Made by a program: the position numbers and the translations under genes. Positions 7,440-14,528 of a stretch of 64,000 bases of DNA are shown piece by piece. Under the pieces are notes generated by a model. That model saw nothing but the letters and a program-made list of their open reading frames with translations. It did no database searches and had not been told where the DNA came from. This DNA comes from Microbacterium laevaniformans (GTDB taxonomy: Bacteria; Actinomycetota; Actinomycetes; Actinomycetales; Microbacteriaceae): assembly GCF_016907555.1 (NCBI RefSeq), contig NZ_JAFBCE010000001.1, positions 2,542,001-2,606,000 on the forward strand, in the 5' to 3' direction. How positions within the stretch are numbered: the stretch's first letter is position 1; each line of letters starts with the position of its first letter.

Positions 7440-8579
7440 TCAGCGGCGCAGCTCGACCCGCGCGACGGTCGCGTCTTCGAGCGCGACGGGATCGATCTCG
7501 ACGCCGATGCCGGGCGCGGTCGGCACGCGGACGTGCCCGTCTTCCAACACGATCGGCTCGCGCACGATGTCGCGGGCGTAGAAGCGGTCGGATGCCGAGA
7601 CGTCGCCGGGCAGCGTGAATCCGGGGAGCGCGGCCAGCGCCGCGTTGGCCGCGCGGCCGATGCCGGTCTCGAGCATGCCGCCGCACCACACGGGGATGCC
7701 CGCCTCGCGGCACAGATCGTGGATGCGGACCGCTTCGAGGTAGCCGCCGACGCGGCCCGCCTTGATGTTGATGATCGCGGCGGCCCGCAGAGCGAGCGCA
7801 TCGCGCGCCGCCTTGGCCGACACGATCGACTCGTCGAGGCAGATGGGCGTGCGAAGCCGCGCGGCGAGGTGTGCATGGTCGACGATGTCGTCCTCCTGCA
7901 ACGGCTGCTCGATCAGCAGGAGGTCGAAGCGGTCGAGCTCGGCGAGGGTGTCGGCGTCCGCGAGCGTGTAGGCGGAGTTCGCGTCGACCTGCAGGGGAAT
8001 CGCCCCGAACGCGTCACGCACCGCGGCGGTGTCGGCGACGTCGCGTCCGGGCTTGATCTTGATCTTGATGCGCACGTAGCCCTGGTCCACGTAGCCGGCG
8101 ACGGCGTCGACGAGGGCCGACGGGTCGCGTTGGATGCCGACCGACACCCCGCTCGGCACGCGGTCGACCGTGGCGCCGAGGTACTCCCCCAACGCGCGGC
8201 CCTCCGCGCGGAGGGCGGCGTCGAGGACGGCGAGCTCCAGGCCGGCCTTCACCATGCGGTGCCCGACGAACGGCTCGAGCACGCCCGCCACCTCTTCGGG
8301 CGCGAGAGCGCGCGCCGCGGCATCCAGAAGCGCGGGCGCGAGGAAGCGCTGGGCGACGTCCCACGCGCCCTGCGTGTATTCGCTGGAGTAGAGGGGGGAC
8401 TGCTGGGTGACGATCTCTCCCCACCCGTCGCCGTCGGCGGTGCGAACGCGCACCACGATGACCTCCCGCACGGTCTCGGTGCCGAACGAGGTCGCGAACG
8501 GCGAGACGAGCGGCAGATGGAGCACGCGAAGCTCGACCGCGTCGAGGCGCACGGGTGCGGCGGGGCGGGCGATCGGCAT
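7440..8579 (-). CDS. menC: o-Succinylbenzoate synthase / N-acylamino acid racemase family enzyme
   Basis: A 379-residue enolase-superfamily enzyme. The N-terminal capping domain is followed by the barrel with the expected residues: the KxK pair in RIKIKIKPG (K172/K174), metal ligands at D200 (VDANSAY), the E of LIEQPL and the D of CLDES, and the second lysine in NIKAGRVGG. The length and these motifs fit the OSBS/NSAR branch, in which one enzyme can dehydrate SHCHC in menaquinone synthesis and/or racemise N-succinylamino acids. No other men genes lie near, so the physiological reaction is open. It stands alone between the flotillin gene and the ohr operon. Confidence 0.85.
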   Translation of the reverse strand: MPIARPAAPVRLDAVELRVLHLPLVSPFATSFGTETVREVIVVRVRTADGDGWGEIVTQQSPLYSSEYTQGAWDVAQRFLAPALLDAAARALAPEEVAGVLEPFVGHRMVKAGLELAVLDAALRAEGRALGEYLGATVDRVPSGVSVGIQRDPSALVDAVAGYVDQGYVRIKIKIKPGRDVADTAAVRDAFGAIPLQVDANSAYTLADADTLAELDRFDLLLIEQPLQEDDIVDHAHLAARLRTPICLDESIVSAKAARDALALRAAAIINIKAGRVGGYLEAVRIHDLCREAGIPVWCGGMLETGIGRAANAALAALPGFTLPGDVSASDRFYARDIVREPIVLEDGHVRVPTAPGIGVEIDPVALEDATVARVELRR

Positions 8580-8730
8580 GGGCTCAGGCTACGCCGCGCG
8601 CCGCGCGCGCACCGGGCCGATGTGCGCCGCGTCGCTCCCCGCAGCGGTGAGTCCGCAGCGCCGCGAAGCGCGGGGCGACGTAGGTGCTGCGGCGCGGTGC
8701 CCGCGGCAGCTATGACGCGGGTTCGCGAAA

Positions 8731-9153
8731 TCAGTCGTCGACGACGGTGACGGTGACCTCGATGTTGCCGCGGGTGGCGTTCGAGTAGGGGCACACCTGG
8801 TGCGCCGCGTCGGCGAGCTGCTGGGCGACGGCGTGGTCGATCTCGGGGATGTTGACCTCGAGCGCGACGGCCAGCTGGAACCCGCCCTGGCCGTTCGGGC
8901 CGATCTTGACCTGCGAGCCGACACTGGAGCCCGCGATCGCGACCTTCTGCGCACGCGCGACGGCCTGCAGCGCGCCGTGGAAGCACGCGGCGTAGCCCGC
9001 GGCGAAGAGGAGCTCGGGGTTCGGGGCGCCGCCGGCGCCACCCATCTCCTTCGGGACGCGCAGGTCGACGTCGAGGATGCCGTCGCTCGTGCGGACGTGG
9101 CCGTCGCGGCCGCCGCCGGTGGCGAGGGCTTCTGCGGTGTAGAGGGTTTCCAT
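8731..9153 (-). CDS. ohr: Organic hydroperoxide resistance protein Ohr
   Basis: A 140-residue OsmC/Ohr family peroxidase that reduces organic hydroperoxides using a redox cysteine pair. The reactive C57 (GYAACFHGAL) and resolving C121 (QVCPYSNATRGN) are both present, and the N-terminal YTAEALATGGGRDGHV is typical of true Ohr rather than OsmC. It lies 47 bp downstream of its regulator ohrR on the same strand, so the two form an operon controlled by the palindrome upstream of ohrR. Ohr recycling usually uses lipoyl proteins; none are encoded here. Confidence 0.95.
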   Translation of the reverse strand: METLYTAEALATGGGRDGHVRTSDGILDVDLRVPKEMGGAGGAPNPELLFAAGYAACFHGALQAVARAQKVAIAGSSVGSQVKIGPNGQGGFQLAVALEVNIPEIDHAVAQQLADAAHQVCPYSNATRGNIEVTVTVVDD

Positions 9154-9200
9154 GGGGTTTCCTTTCGTGGAGGTCAGAGAGTCGCGCCGGCGGCCATCGG

Positions 9201-9653
9201 TCAGGCAGCGGTGCGCAGATCGGAGGCGACCGCGCGCATGTTGGCCGTGATGGCGGCGAGCTGTTCGAGCAGCTCACCGAGCCCGCGACCGCTGCCGACG
9301 AATGCCGGGACGAGGCACCCCGCGGCCGCGACGACCTCGGCGTGCACGTCACGACCGGCGGCGGTGAGGGCGACCCGCACCACGCGCTCGTCGGCGGCAT
9401 CCCGCCGGCGCGAGACCAGCCCGCGGTCCTCGAGCCGCCGCAGCAGGGGCGACAGGGTGCCGGAGTCGAGGCCCAGTTCCTCGCCGAGACCGCTCACGGT
9501 GCGCTCGCCCGTGGCGAGTACGACCATCGCGAGGTACTGCGGGTAGGTGAGCTTCCAGGGCTTGAGCAGCTCGCGGTAGGCCTGCGTCGTCGCGTGCGAG
9601 GCGGTGTACATCGCGAAGCAGACGAACTCGTCGAGCGTGGCGGGAGCGGGCAT
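9201..9653 (-). CDS. ohrR: MarR-family peroxide-sensing repressor OhrR
   Basis: A 150-residue MarR protein. The sensing cysteine is C12 in DEFVCFAMYTASHA, the position used by OhrR to react with organic peroxides, and the winged helix is complete (LGLDSGTLSPLLRRLEDRGL, then RRRDAADERVV for the wing). The ATG at 9653 is preferred. A GTG at 9686 in frame would add 11 residues, but its first codons lie inside the operator palindrome. It controls itself and ohr. A single sensing cysteine near the N-terminus and the linked ohr gene make the assignment firm. Confidence 0.92.
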   Translation of the reverse strand: MPAPATLDEFVCFAMYTASHATTQAYRELLKPWKLTYPQYLAMVVLATGERTVSGLGEELGLDSGTLSPLLRRLEDRGLVSRRRDAADERVVRVALTAAGRDVHAEVVAAAGCLVPAFVGSGRGLGELLEQLAAITANMRAVASDLRTAA

Positions 9654-9668
9654 GAGGGAAGCATTGCA

Positions 9669-9683
9669 CACAATTGAATTGTG
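9669..9683. promoter_or_regulatory. OhrR operator
   Basis: The perfect palindrome CACAATT-G-AATTGTG sits 16-30 bp upstream of the ohrR ATG. It closely resembles known OhrR sites of the form TACAATT-N-AATTGTA. The AT-rich island stands out in this GC-rich region. Confidence 0.85.
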
Positions 9684-9708
9684 CACAATGTTTCCCGCAA
9701 GGGCGGCG

Positions 9709-10104
9709 TCAGCGCGACAGGGTGAACCCGTCCGGGTCGCCCGGCCGGGGCGGTCGCAGCTGCGGGGGCAACGGCCACGGCAGCACGATGCCCTCGTGCG
9801 GCCTGCTCATGTCGCCGTAGTCGTCGACCTTCACGACGATCCGCGCGGGCGTCACCTCGACGAGCCGGACCCGCACCGGCGTGCCCTCGCCGCGCTCGAG
9901 CATCCAAGGCTCGGCAAGGAAAGCGAGGCCGCGCTGCTCGAGCGCCTCCTCGGCATCCAGCCACTCGACGGATGCCGCGACCACCCGCCCCAGCACGTCG
10001 ATCGCCGTCCACGCGTCGCCGTCGGGGCGGATCCACCCCAACCGCTCGCCGTCGTCGCGACGGTGGGGAGTCCAATCGTCGGCAACGGCGCCGCCCCTGC
10101 TCAC
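9709..10104 (-). CDS. Hypothetical protein, coupled to the GNAT gene
   Basis: A 131-residue soluble protein of unrecognised family, rich in Trp and acidic residues, with segments DGDAWTAIDVLGRVVAASVEW and TPARIVVKVDDYGD that look like a small beta-rich fold. No signal peptide, membrane helix or cofactor motif is visible. Its GTG start overlaps the stop of the acetyltransferase gene by 4 bp (GTGA), so the two are translationally coupled and probably act together. No function is proposed. Confidence 0.75.
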   Translation of the reverse strand: MSRGGAVADDWTPHRRDDGERLGWIRPDGDAWTAIDVLGRVVAASVEWLDAEEALEQRGLAFLAEPWMLERGEGTPVRVRLVEVTPARIVVKVDDYGDMSRPHEGIVLPWPLPPQLRPPRPGDPDGFTLSR

Positions 10105-10850
10105 GACGCCACCCCGGAGCGAACGAAGAGGTAGCCGCGCTCGTCGAACCCGGCCACCGCGAAGCCGTCCTCGGTGAGCCCGAGGAACGCCTCCCGCACG
10201 CGGTACCGCCAGTCCAGCGCTTCGCCCGGGGCATCTCGGCGGAGCCGTTCGATGTCGGCGGGAACCTCCACGGTGGTGACGATGGCGCGCTCGGGCGGCG
10301 GGGCGGCAGGCGCATCCAGGTCCCAGACGGCGAAGATGCGGTCGCTCTCGTCACCGCGGTTCACGCCGTCGTCCATCGCGCCGTAGTGATCCACGTAGTA
10401 CTCCCCCACCCGCGCGCCGAGCACACGAAGGTTGAAGGAGGCGTTGCGGGCGACGAGCGGGTCGAACGTCCACGTGATCCGGTGGACGCCGCGCGCCAGA
10501 GCCCACTCGCGCTGGTGCTGCTTCAGCAGCCGTCCGAGTCCCCGCCCGCGATGATCGCCGACGATGCCGGTGATGTGCGAGTGCAGCGAACGGTCGTCGG
10601 GGGCGGCGAAGAAGCCGACCGACGCGCCGATCATGCGCTCCGCCGAGGGATCACCCTCCGTCGGCACGGCATAGAGCCCGACGGCGTAATTGCCGACGTG
10701 CGCGAGCGCACGCAGGAGGTTCGGCGGCATGCCCGTGCGGTCACCGCCCCACACCTCGCTGAGCACGGCGGATGCCGCCGCGATCTGCTCCATCGTGCGA
10801 AGGGGCCGGATGCGAAACCCGTCGAGGGTCCGGCTGTCGAGGTCCGCCAT
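10101..10850 (-). CDS. GNAT-family N-acetyltransferase (COG3375-like)
   Basis: A 249-residue predicted acetyltransferase. The acetyl-CoA loop is visible as GIVGDHRGRGLGRLLKQHQRE (R/Q-x-x-G-x-G/A type, residues about 108-128), preceded by the strand MIGASVGFF, and followed by the family-specific TWTFDPLVARNASFNLRVLGA and VGEYYVDHYGAMDDGVNRGDESDR. The last two segments match the COG3375 group, whose substrates are not well defined. The start is the ATG at 10850. It is the first gene of a two-gene unit with the hypothetical protein downstream. Confidence 0.85.
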   Translation of the reverse strand: MADLDSRTLDGFRIRPLRTMEQIAAASAVLSEVWGGDRTGMPPNLLRALAHVGNYAVGLYAVPTEGDPSAERMIGASVGFFAAPDDRSLHSHITGIVGDHRGRGLGRLLKQHQREWALARGVHRITWTFDPLVARNASFNLRVLGARVGEYYVDHYGAMDDGVNRGDESDRIFAVWDLDAPAAPPPERAIVTTVEVPADIERLRRDAPGEALDWRYRVREAFLGLTEDGFAVAGFDERGYLFVRSGVAS

Positions 10851-10899
10851 GCCGTCACCCTATGCCGGAGCCACCGCATCAGGCGGCCGATGGCCTGAA

Positions 10900-11105
10900 A
10901 TGATGCCCGCTGATGACGATGCCCGACGACGATTGACCCGGATGCCGCCGCAAGGCGCCATCGTCGCCGTGCTGGCGCTGGCGGGGCTCGCTTCGTCGTT
11001 CATGTTCACGCTCGTCGTCCCGATTCAGACGCGTCTGCCGGATCTGCTGCACGCGAACCGCGACGACACGGCATGGGTGGTCACCGCGACGCTGCTCGCG
11101 GCCCC
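10900..11105 (+). pseudogene. Truncated MFS transporter remnant
   Basis: From tandem ATGs at 10900/10903 the frame encodes a short polar lead and then one MFS first helix with its loop (AIVAVLALAGLASSFMFTLV, then VPIQTRLPDLLHANRDDTAW and VVTATLLAA), the start of a drug-type MFS protein. After TLLAA at about 11103 the sequence becomes Pro/Arg/Thr-rich and unrelated, and a stop follows at 11217. Intact relatives are over 400 residues, so nearly all of the gene has been lost. The break point lies just upstream of the MetE-like gene. Confidence 0.6.
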
Positions 11106-11329
11106 GCCGCCGAGCACCACCCGGCGCTGCCGAACGGTCACGAGCGGCGCGCGGGCGCCGCCCGGTTTCACCCGGCGTCACACGGCCGTCACGCATGCCC
11201 GGCGCGCCGTATCCTGACGACGGCTCGAAAACCGGAAGCCTCCGCCTTGAGCAGCCCGCGACCGTCGCCGCTGCAAGAGCCTTCTGACACTCGCCCGCGT
11301 CGCGGGCCATCGTCCTCAGGAGGAGAACC

Positions 11330-12508
11330 ATGTCCGTCGCCACCACCACCTCCGGCAGCCTGCCGCGCACCGCCGCCCTCATCGAGGCGAACGCCGCCCG
11401 CAGCCTCGCCGACGACGGCTTCACGCTGCTGTCGACACCCGAGTTCGAGACGCTCACGGCCCAGGCCGTCGCCGACGTCGTCGAGCGCCAGCGGGCCGCT
11501 GGCGTCACCCTGGTCGGCGACGGCGAGTTCGGCAAGGCCATGTCGAACGCCGTCGACTACGGTGCCTGGTGGTCGTACTCGTTCCAGCGGGTGAGCGGCC
11601 TGTCGCTCACCGAGATCAACGCCTTCAACGAGCCGCCGGTGCGCTCGGAGCCGGGCGCGATCCGCCTGACGAGCTTCCTCGATCGCCGCGACCGCCAGCG
11701 GTTCCCCGTCGCGTACGCCGAGGCCGTGGAGGCCGGACGCACCGCGACCGCCTTCCCCACGACCACCGGACCGCTCGCGTACCGGGGTCAGGATGCCGTG
11801 GCCTCCGACATCCGCCACCTCACCGCGGCGCTGCGACCGGGTGAGCGGGGCTTCCTCACCGCGATCGCGCCCGGATCCGCGGCACGCGTGCGCAACGACT
11901 ACTACGCCACCGACGAGGAGCACATCTTCGCGTGGGCCGACGCGCTGCGCGAGGAGTACCGCGCGATCGTCGAGGCGGGTCTCATCCTGCAGCTCGACGA
12001 CCCCTCGCTCGCCGAGAACTTCGACCAGATCTCCCCGGAGCCCTCGATCGCCGACTATCAGGCGTTCACGAAGATCCGCATCGACGCGATCAACCACGCC
12101 ATCGCGGGGCTTCCCAAGGAGCAGGTGCGTCTGCACCTGTGCTGGGGGTCGTGGCACGGCCCCCACACCACCGACATCGAACTGAAGGACATCCTCCCCG
12201 TCGTGCTGCAGGCGAACGTCGGCTCGATCTCGTTCGAGGCCGGCAACGTGCGCCACGAGCACGAGTTCGGCGCCTGGGCGGATGCCGCCGTGCCCGACGA
12301 CCTGGTCCTGGTGCCCGGTGTCGTCAGCCACGCGACGAACGTCGTGGAGCATCCCGAGCTGGTCGCGCAGCGCATCCGCCGGTTCACCGACATCGTCGGC
12401 GCCGACCGCGTCATCGCCTCGACGGACTGCGGCCTCGGCGGCCGCATCCACCCCGACATCGCCTGGGCGAAGCTCGAGACGCTCGGCGCGGGCGCCCGCC
12501 GCGCGTGA
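11330..12508 (+). CDS. MetE C-terminal domain-like protein (cobalamin-independent methionine synthase family)
   Basis: A 392-residue barrel related to the catalytic half of MetE, which transfers a methyl group to a thiol held by zinc. Likely zinc ligands are H and C in LHLCWGSWHG (about 265-274) and a late C in STDCGLGGR (about 364-372). The N-terminal half of MetE, needed for methyltetrahydropteroyl-triglutamate handling, is absent. Such stand-alone proteins are usually annotated as methionine synthase II-like and their methyl donor or acceptor may differ. A strong AGGAGG sits just before the ATG. The next gene is purU, which also acts on folate carbon units. Confidence 0.85.
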   Translation: MSVATTTSGSLPRTAALIEANAARSLADDGFTLLSTPEFETLTAQAVADVVERQRAAGVTLVGDGEFGKAMSNAVDYGAWWSYSFQRVSGLSLTEINAFNEPPVRSEPGAIRLTSFLDRRDRQRFPVAYAEAVEAGRTATAFPTTTGPLAYRGQDAVASDIRHLTAALRPGERGFLTAIAPGSAARVRNDYYATDEEHIFAWADALREEYRAIVEAGLILQLDDPSLAENFDQISPEPSIADYQAFTKIRIDAINHAIAGLPKEQVRLHLCWGSWHGPHTTDIELKDILPVVLQANVGSISFEAGNVRHEHEFGAWADAAVPDDLVLVPGVVSHATNVVEHPELVAQRIRRFTDIVGADRVIASTDCGLGGRIHPDIAWAKLETLGAGARRA

Positions 12509-12585
12509 CTGCCGCCAGCGGCGACGGCACGGGCATCCCTGTGAACCCGGTCGGGACGAGCGCGCCCATCCGGCAGAATCGATCC

Positions 12586-13467
12586 ATGGCTCCCGTGCAC
12601 GATCCCCACCTTCCCGCCGACCACGCCTGCCTCATCGTGCACGGCAGCGACAAGCCCGGCATCGTCGCAGCCGTGTCGGCGATGATCACCCGCATCGGCG
12701 GCAACATCGTCGCGTTCGACCAGTTCTCCGACGATCATCGCGGCGGCGCGTACTTCCAGCGGGTCGTCTTCCACCGCCCCGACTTCGCGCTCGAGCGCCC
12801 CGCGATCGAGATCGACATCGCCCGCACCCTCGCCGACTTCGAGCTGGAGTGGTCGCTGACCGACCAGTCGGTGCCCAAGCGCATGGCGATCCTCGCGTCG
12901 AAGCAGGACCATTGCCTCCTCGACCTGCTGTGGCGCCACCGACGCGGCGACCTGCCGGTCACCATCCCGATGGTCATCTCGAACCACACCACGACGGCCG
13001 AAGACGTCCGCAGCTTCGGCGTGCCGTTCTTCCACGTGCCCTCGGTCGCGGGTCCCGACAAATCGGCGTCGGAGGAAGAGATCCTGAAGCTGCTCGTCGG
13101 CAACGTCGACTTCGTCGTGCTGGCGCGCTACATGCAGATCCTCTCGCCCGAGTTCCTCGAACGCCTCGGCGTGCCCGTGATCAACATCCACCACTCGTTC
13201 CTGCCCGCCTTCATCGGCGCCGAGCCCTACAAGAAGGCCAAGGAGCGCGGCGTGAAGCTCATCGGCGCGACCTCGCACTACGTGACGGGCGACCTCGACG
13301 AGGGTCCCATCATCGAGCAGGACACCGTGCGGGTCACCCATGCCGAGTCATCCGCCGAGCTCGCCCGGCGCGGCGCCGACGTCGAGCGTCAAGTTCTCTC
13401 CCGCGCGGTGCTGTGGCACGCGCAGGACCGCGTCATCCGTCACGGCAACCACACGATCGTCTTCTGA
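12586..13467 (+). CDS. purU: Formyltetrahydrofolate deformylase
   Basis: A 293-residue enzyme that hydrolyses 10-formyl-tetrahydrofolate to formate and tetrahydrofolate. An N-terminal ACT-type domain (residues about 10-90: LIVHGSDKPGIVAAVSAM) is followed by the formyltransferase fold with its catalytic Asn-His-Asp set: N and H in VINIHHSFLPAF and D in VTGDLDEGPIIEQD. The start is the ATG at 12586. It follows the MetE-like gene after 77 bp on the same strand. Together they could balance methyl and formyl folate pools, but co-transcription is an inference. Confidence 0.95.
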   Translation: MAPVHDPHLPADHACLIVHGSDKPGIVAAVSAMITRIGGNIVAFDQFSDDHRGGAYFQRVVFHRPDFALERPAIEIDIARTLADFELEWSLTDQSVPKRMAILASKQDHCLLDLLWRHRRGDLPVTIPMVISNHTTTAEDVRSFGVPFFHVPSVAGPDKSASEEEILKLLVGNVDFVVLARYMQILSPEFLERLGVPVINIHHSFLPAFIGAEPYKKAKERGVKLIGATSHYVTGDLDEGPIIEQDTVRVTHAESSAELARRGADVERQVLSRAVLWHAQDRVIRHGNHTIVF

Positions 13468-13491
13468 CGCGGCGCTGCCGGCGGGAAAGCG

Positions 13492-14439
13492 TCAGTACAC
13501 GTACTCCATGAGGTCCAGCCCGAGGGCGCGGAAGGCCTCGTGCGCGCGCAGCCGGTGCGCCACAGACAGGTCGTCGAAGCACACGATGAGGGCATAGGCG
13601 GCACCGGCGCGCGGGCCCGCGATCACTCCGGCCTCGGCGCGGATGCCGTCGCCGCGACCGGTCTTGTTGACGAAGAGCAGACCGTGGCGGTCGTCATCGT
13701 GCGCGAAGGGGTCCAGCGCGGTGCTCGCCGCGACGAGCGCCAGATCCTGGTTGAGGCTGAGCCACTCCGACACCTGCGCGCTCACCGCCGGGGAGACGAC
13801 CTGAGCGTTGACGAGCCCCGCGAACAGCGTGACCAGCTCCCCCGTCGACGCGAGACCGACGTGCGGTGCGTCGTCGGGCCCGCGCTCGTCTCGGAAACCG
13901 TCGATGAGCGCGGTCTTCACGAGACCGATCTCCTCGACCCGCGCGCGGACGGTCTCCAGCCCCACGCGCTCCAGCAGCGCATTGGCGGCGGCGGCGTCGG
14001 ATGCCGCCGCGGCGAGCACCGCCAGATCGCGCACCGGAAGCGCGGGAGCCGCCAACCGATGCCAGAGGCCGCCGACGGTGACCGGCGCCACCGAGCTGCG
14101 TTCGATGATCTGCAGGGGATCGAGGGTGCCCGCGTCGATCTGCGCCGCGACCTCGATCAGCAGCGGAACGACGCCGATGCCGGCGACGGGCAGCACGAGG
14201 TGGGCGTCACCCGCGAGCACCGTCTCGCCCGAGTCCAGATCCGTGACGCACACCGACACCTGCGCCCCTGCCGCGGCGACGGCGTCCAGTGCGGCGAGCG
14301 CGGTGGCGAACGAACGCGAACGGCCGGGCGAGCGTCGCGGCGAACGCCGGGTCGACGCCCGCTCTCCGCGCGCTTCGCCGCGCAGCTGCGCGCGCACCTC
14401 ACCTCGACGTGTCGACGATGCCCGACCTGCACTGTCCAC
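13492..14439 (-). CDS. Class A beta-lactamase-fold protein lacking catalytic residues
   Basis: A serine-hydrolase-fold protein of about 315 residues if read from the GTG at 14439, which has GGAG 10 nt upstream; the frame stays open to 14565 but that part overlaps the M13 peptidase gene. The region aligning with the SxxK motif reads LPVAGIGVVPLL, so the nucleophilic serine and the lysine are replaced. The SDN motif is SDAAAAN, with Asn lost. The third motif (FVNKTGRGDG) is intact. No signal peptide is visible. A beta-lactamase activity is therefore unlikely; it may be a pseudoenzyme that binds a peptide or cell-wall fragment. The role is unknown. Confidence 0.7.
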   Translation of the reverse strand: MDSAGRASSTRRGEVRAQLRGEARGERASTRRSPRRSPGRSRSFATALAALDAVAAAGAQVSVCVTDLDSGETVLAGDAHLVLPVAGIGVVPLLIEVAAQIDAGTLDPLQIIERSSVAPVTVGGLWHRLAAPALPVRDLAVLAAAASDAAAANALLERVGLETVRARVEEIGLVKTALIDGFRDERGPDDAPHVGLASTGELVTLFAGLVNAQVVSPAVSAQVSEWLSLNQDLALVAASTALDPFAHDDDRHGLLFVNKTGRGDGIRAEAGVIAGPRAGAAYALIVCFDDLSVAHRLRAHEAFRALGLDLMEYVY

Positions 14440-14528
14440 GCGAGATGCTCCGTCCTCGATGTTCTCGCCGGCGCCGGCGTCGTGACCCTGGCGCCGGGCC
14501 GACGATCGCCGGCCCGGCGACGCCGTGG

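Noticed and set aside
8590..8730. GC-rich hairpin between the MenC-like and ohr genes
   Set aside because: The gap contains possible stems (CCCCGC/GCGGGG) but in sequence this GC-rich such stems arise by chance, and no U-tract follows.
9654..9686. Upstream GTG start of ohrR
   Set aside because: It would place the first codons inside the OhrR operator palindrome, and the family-typical N-terminus begins at the ATG at 9653.
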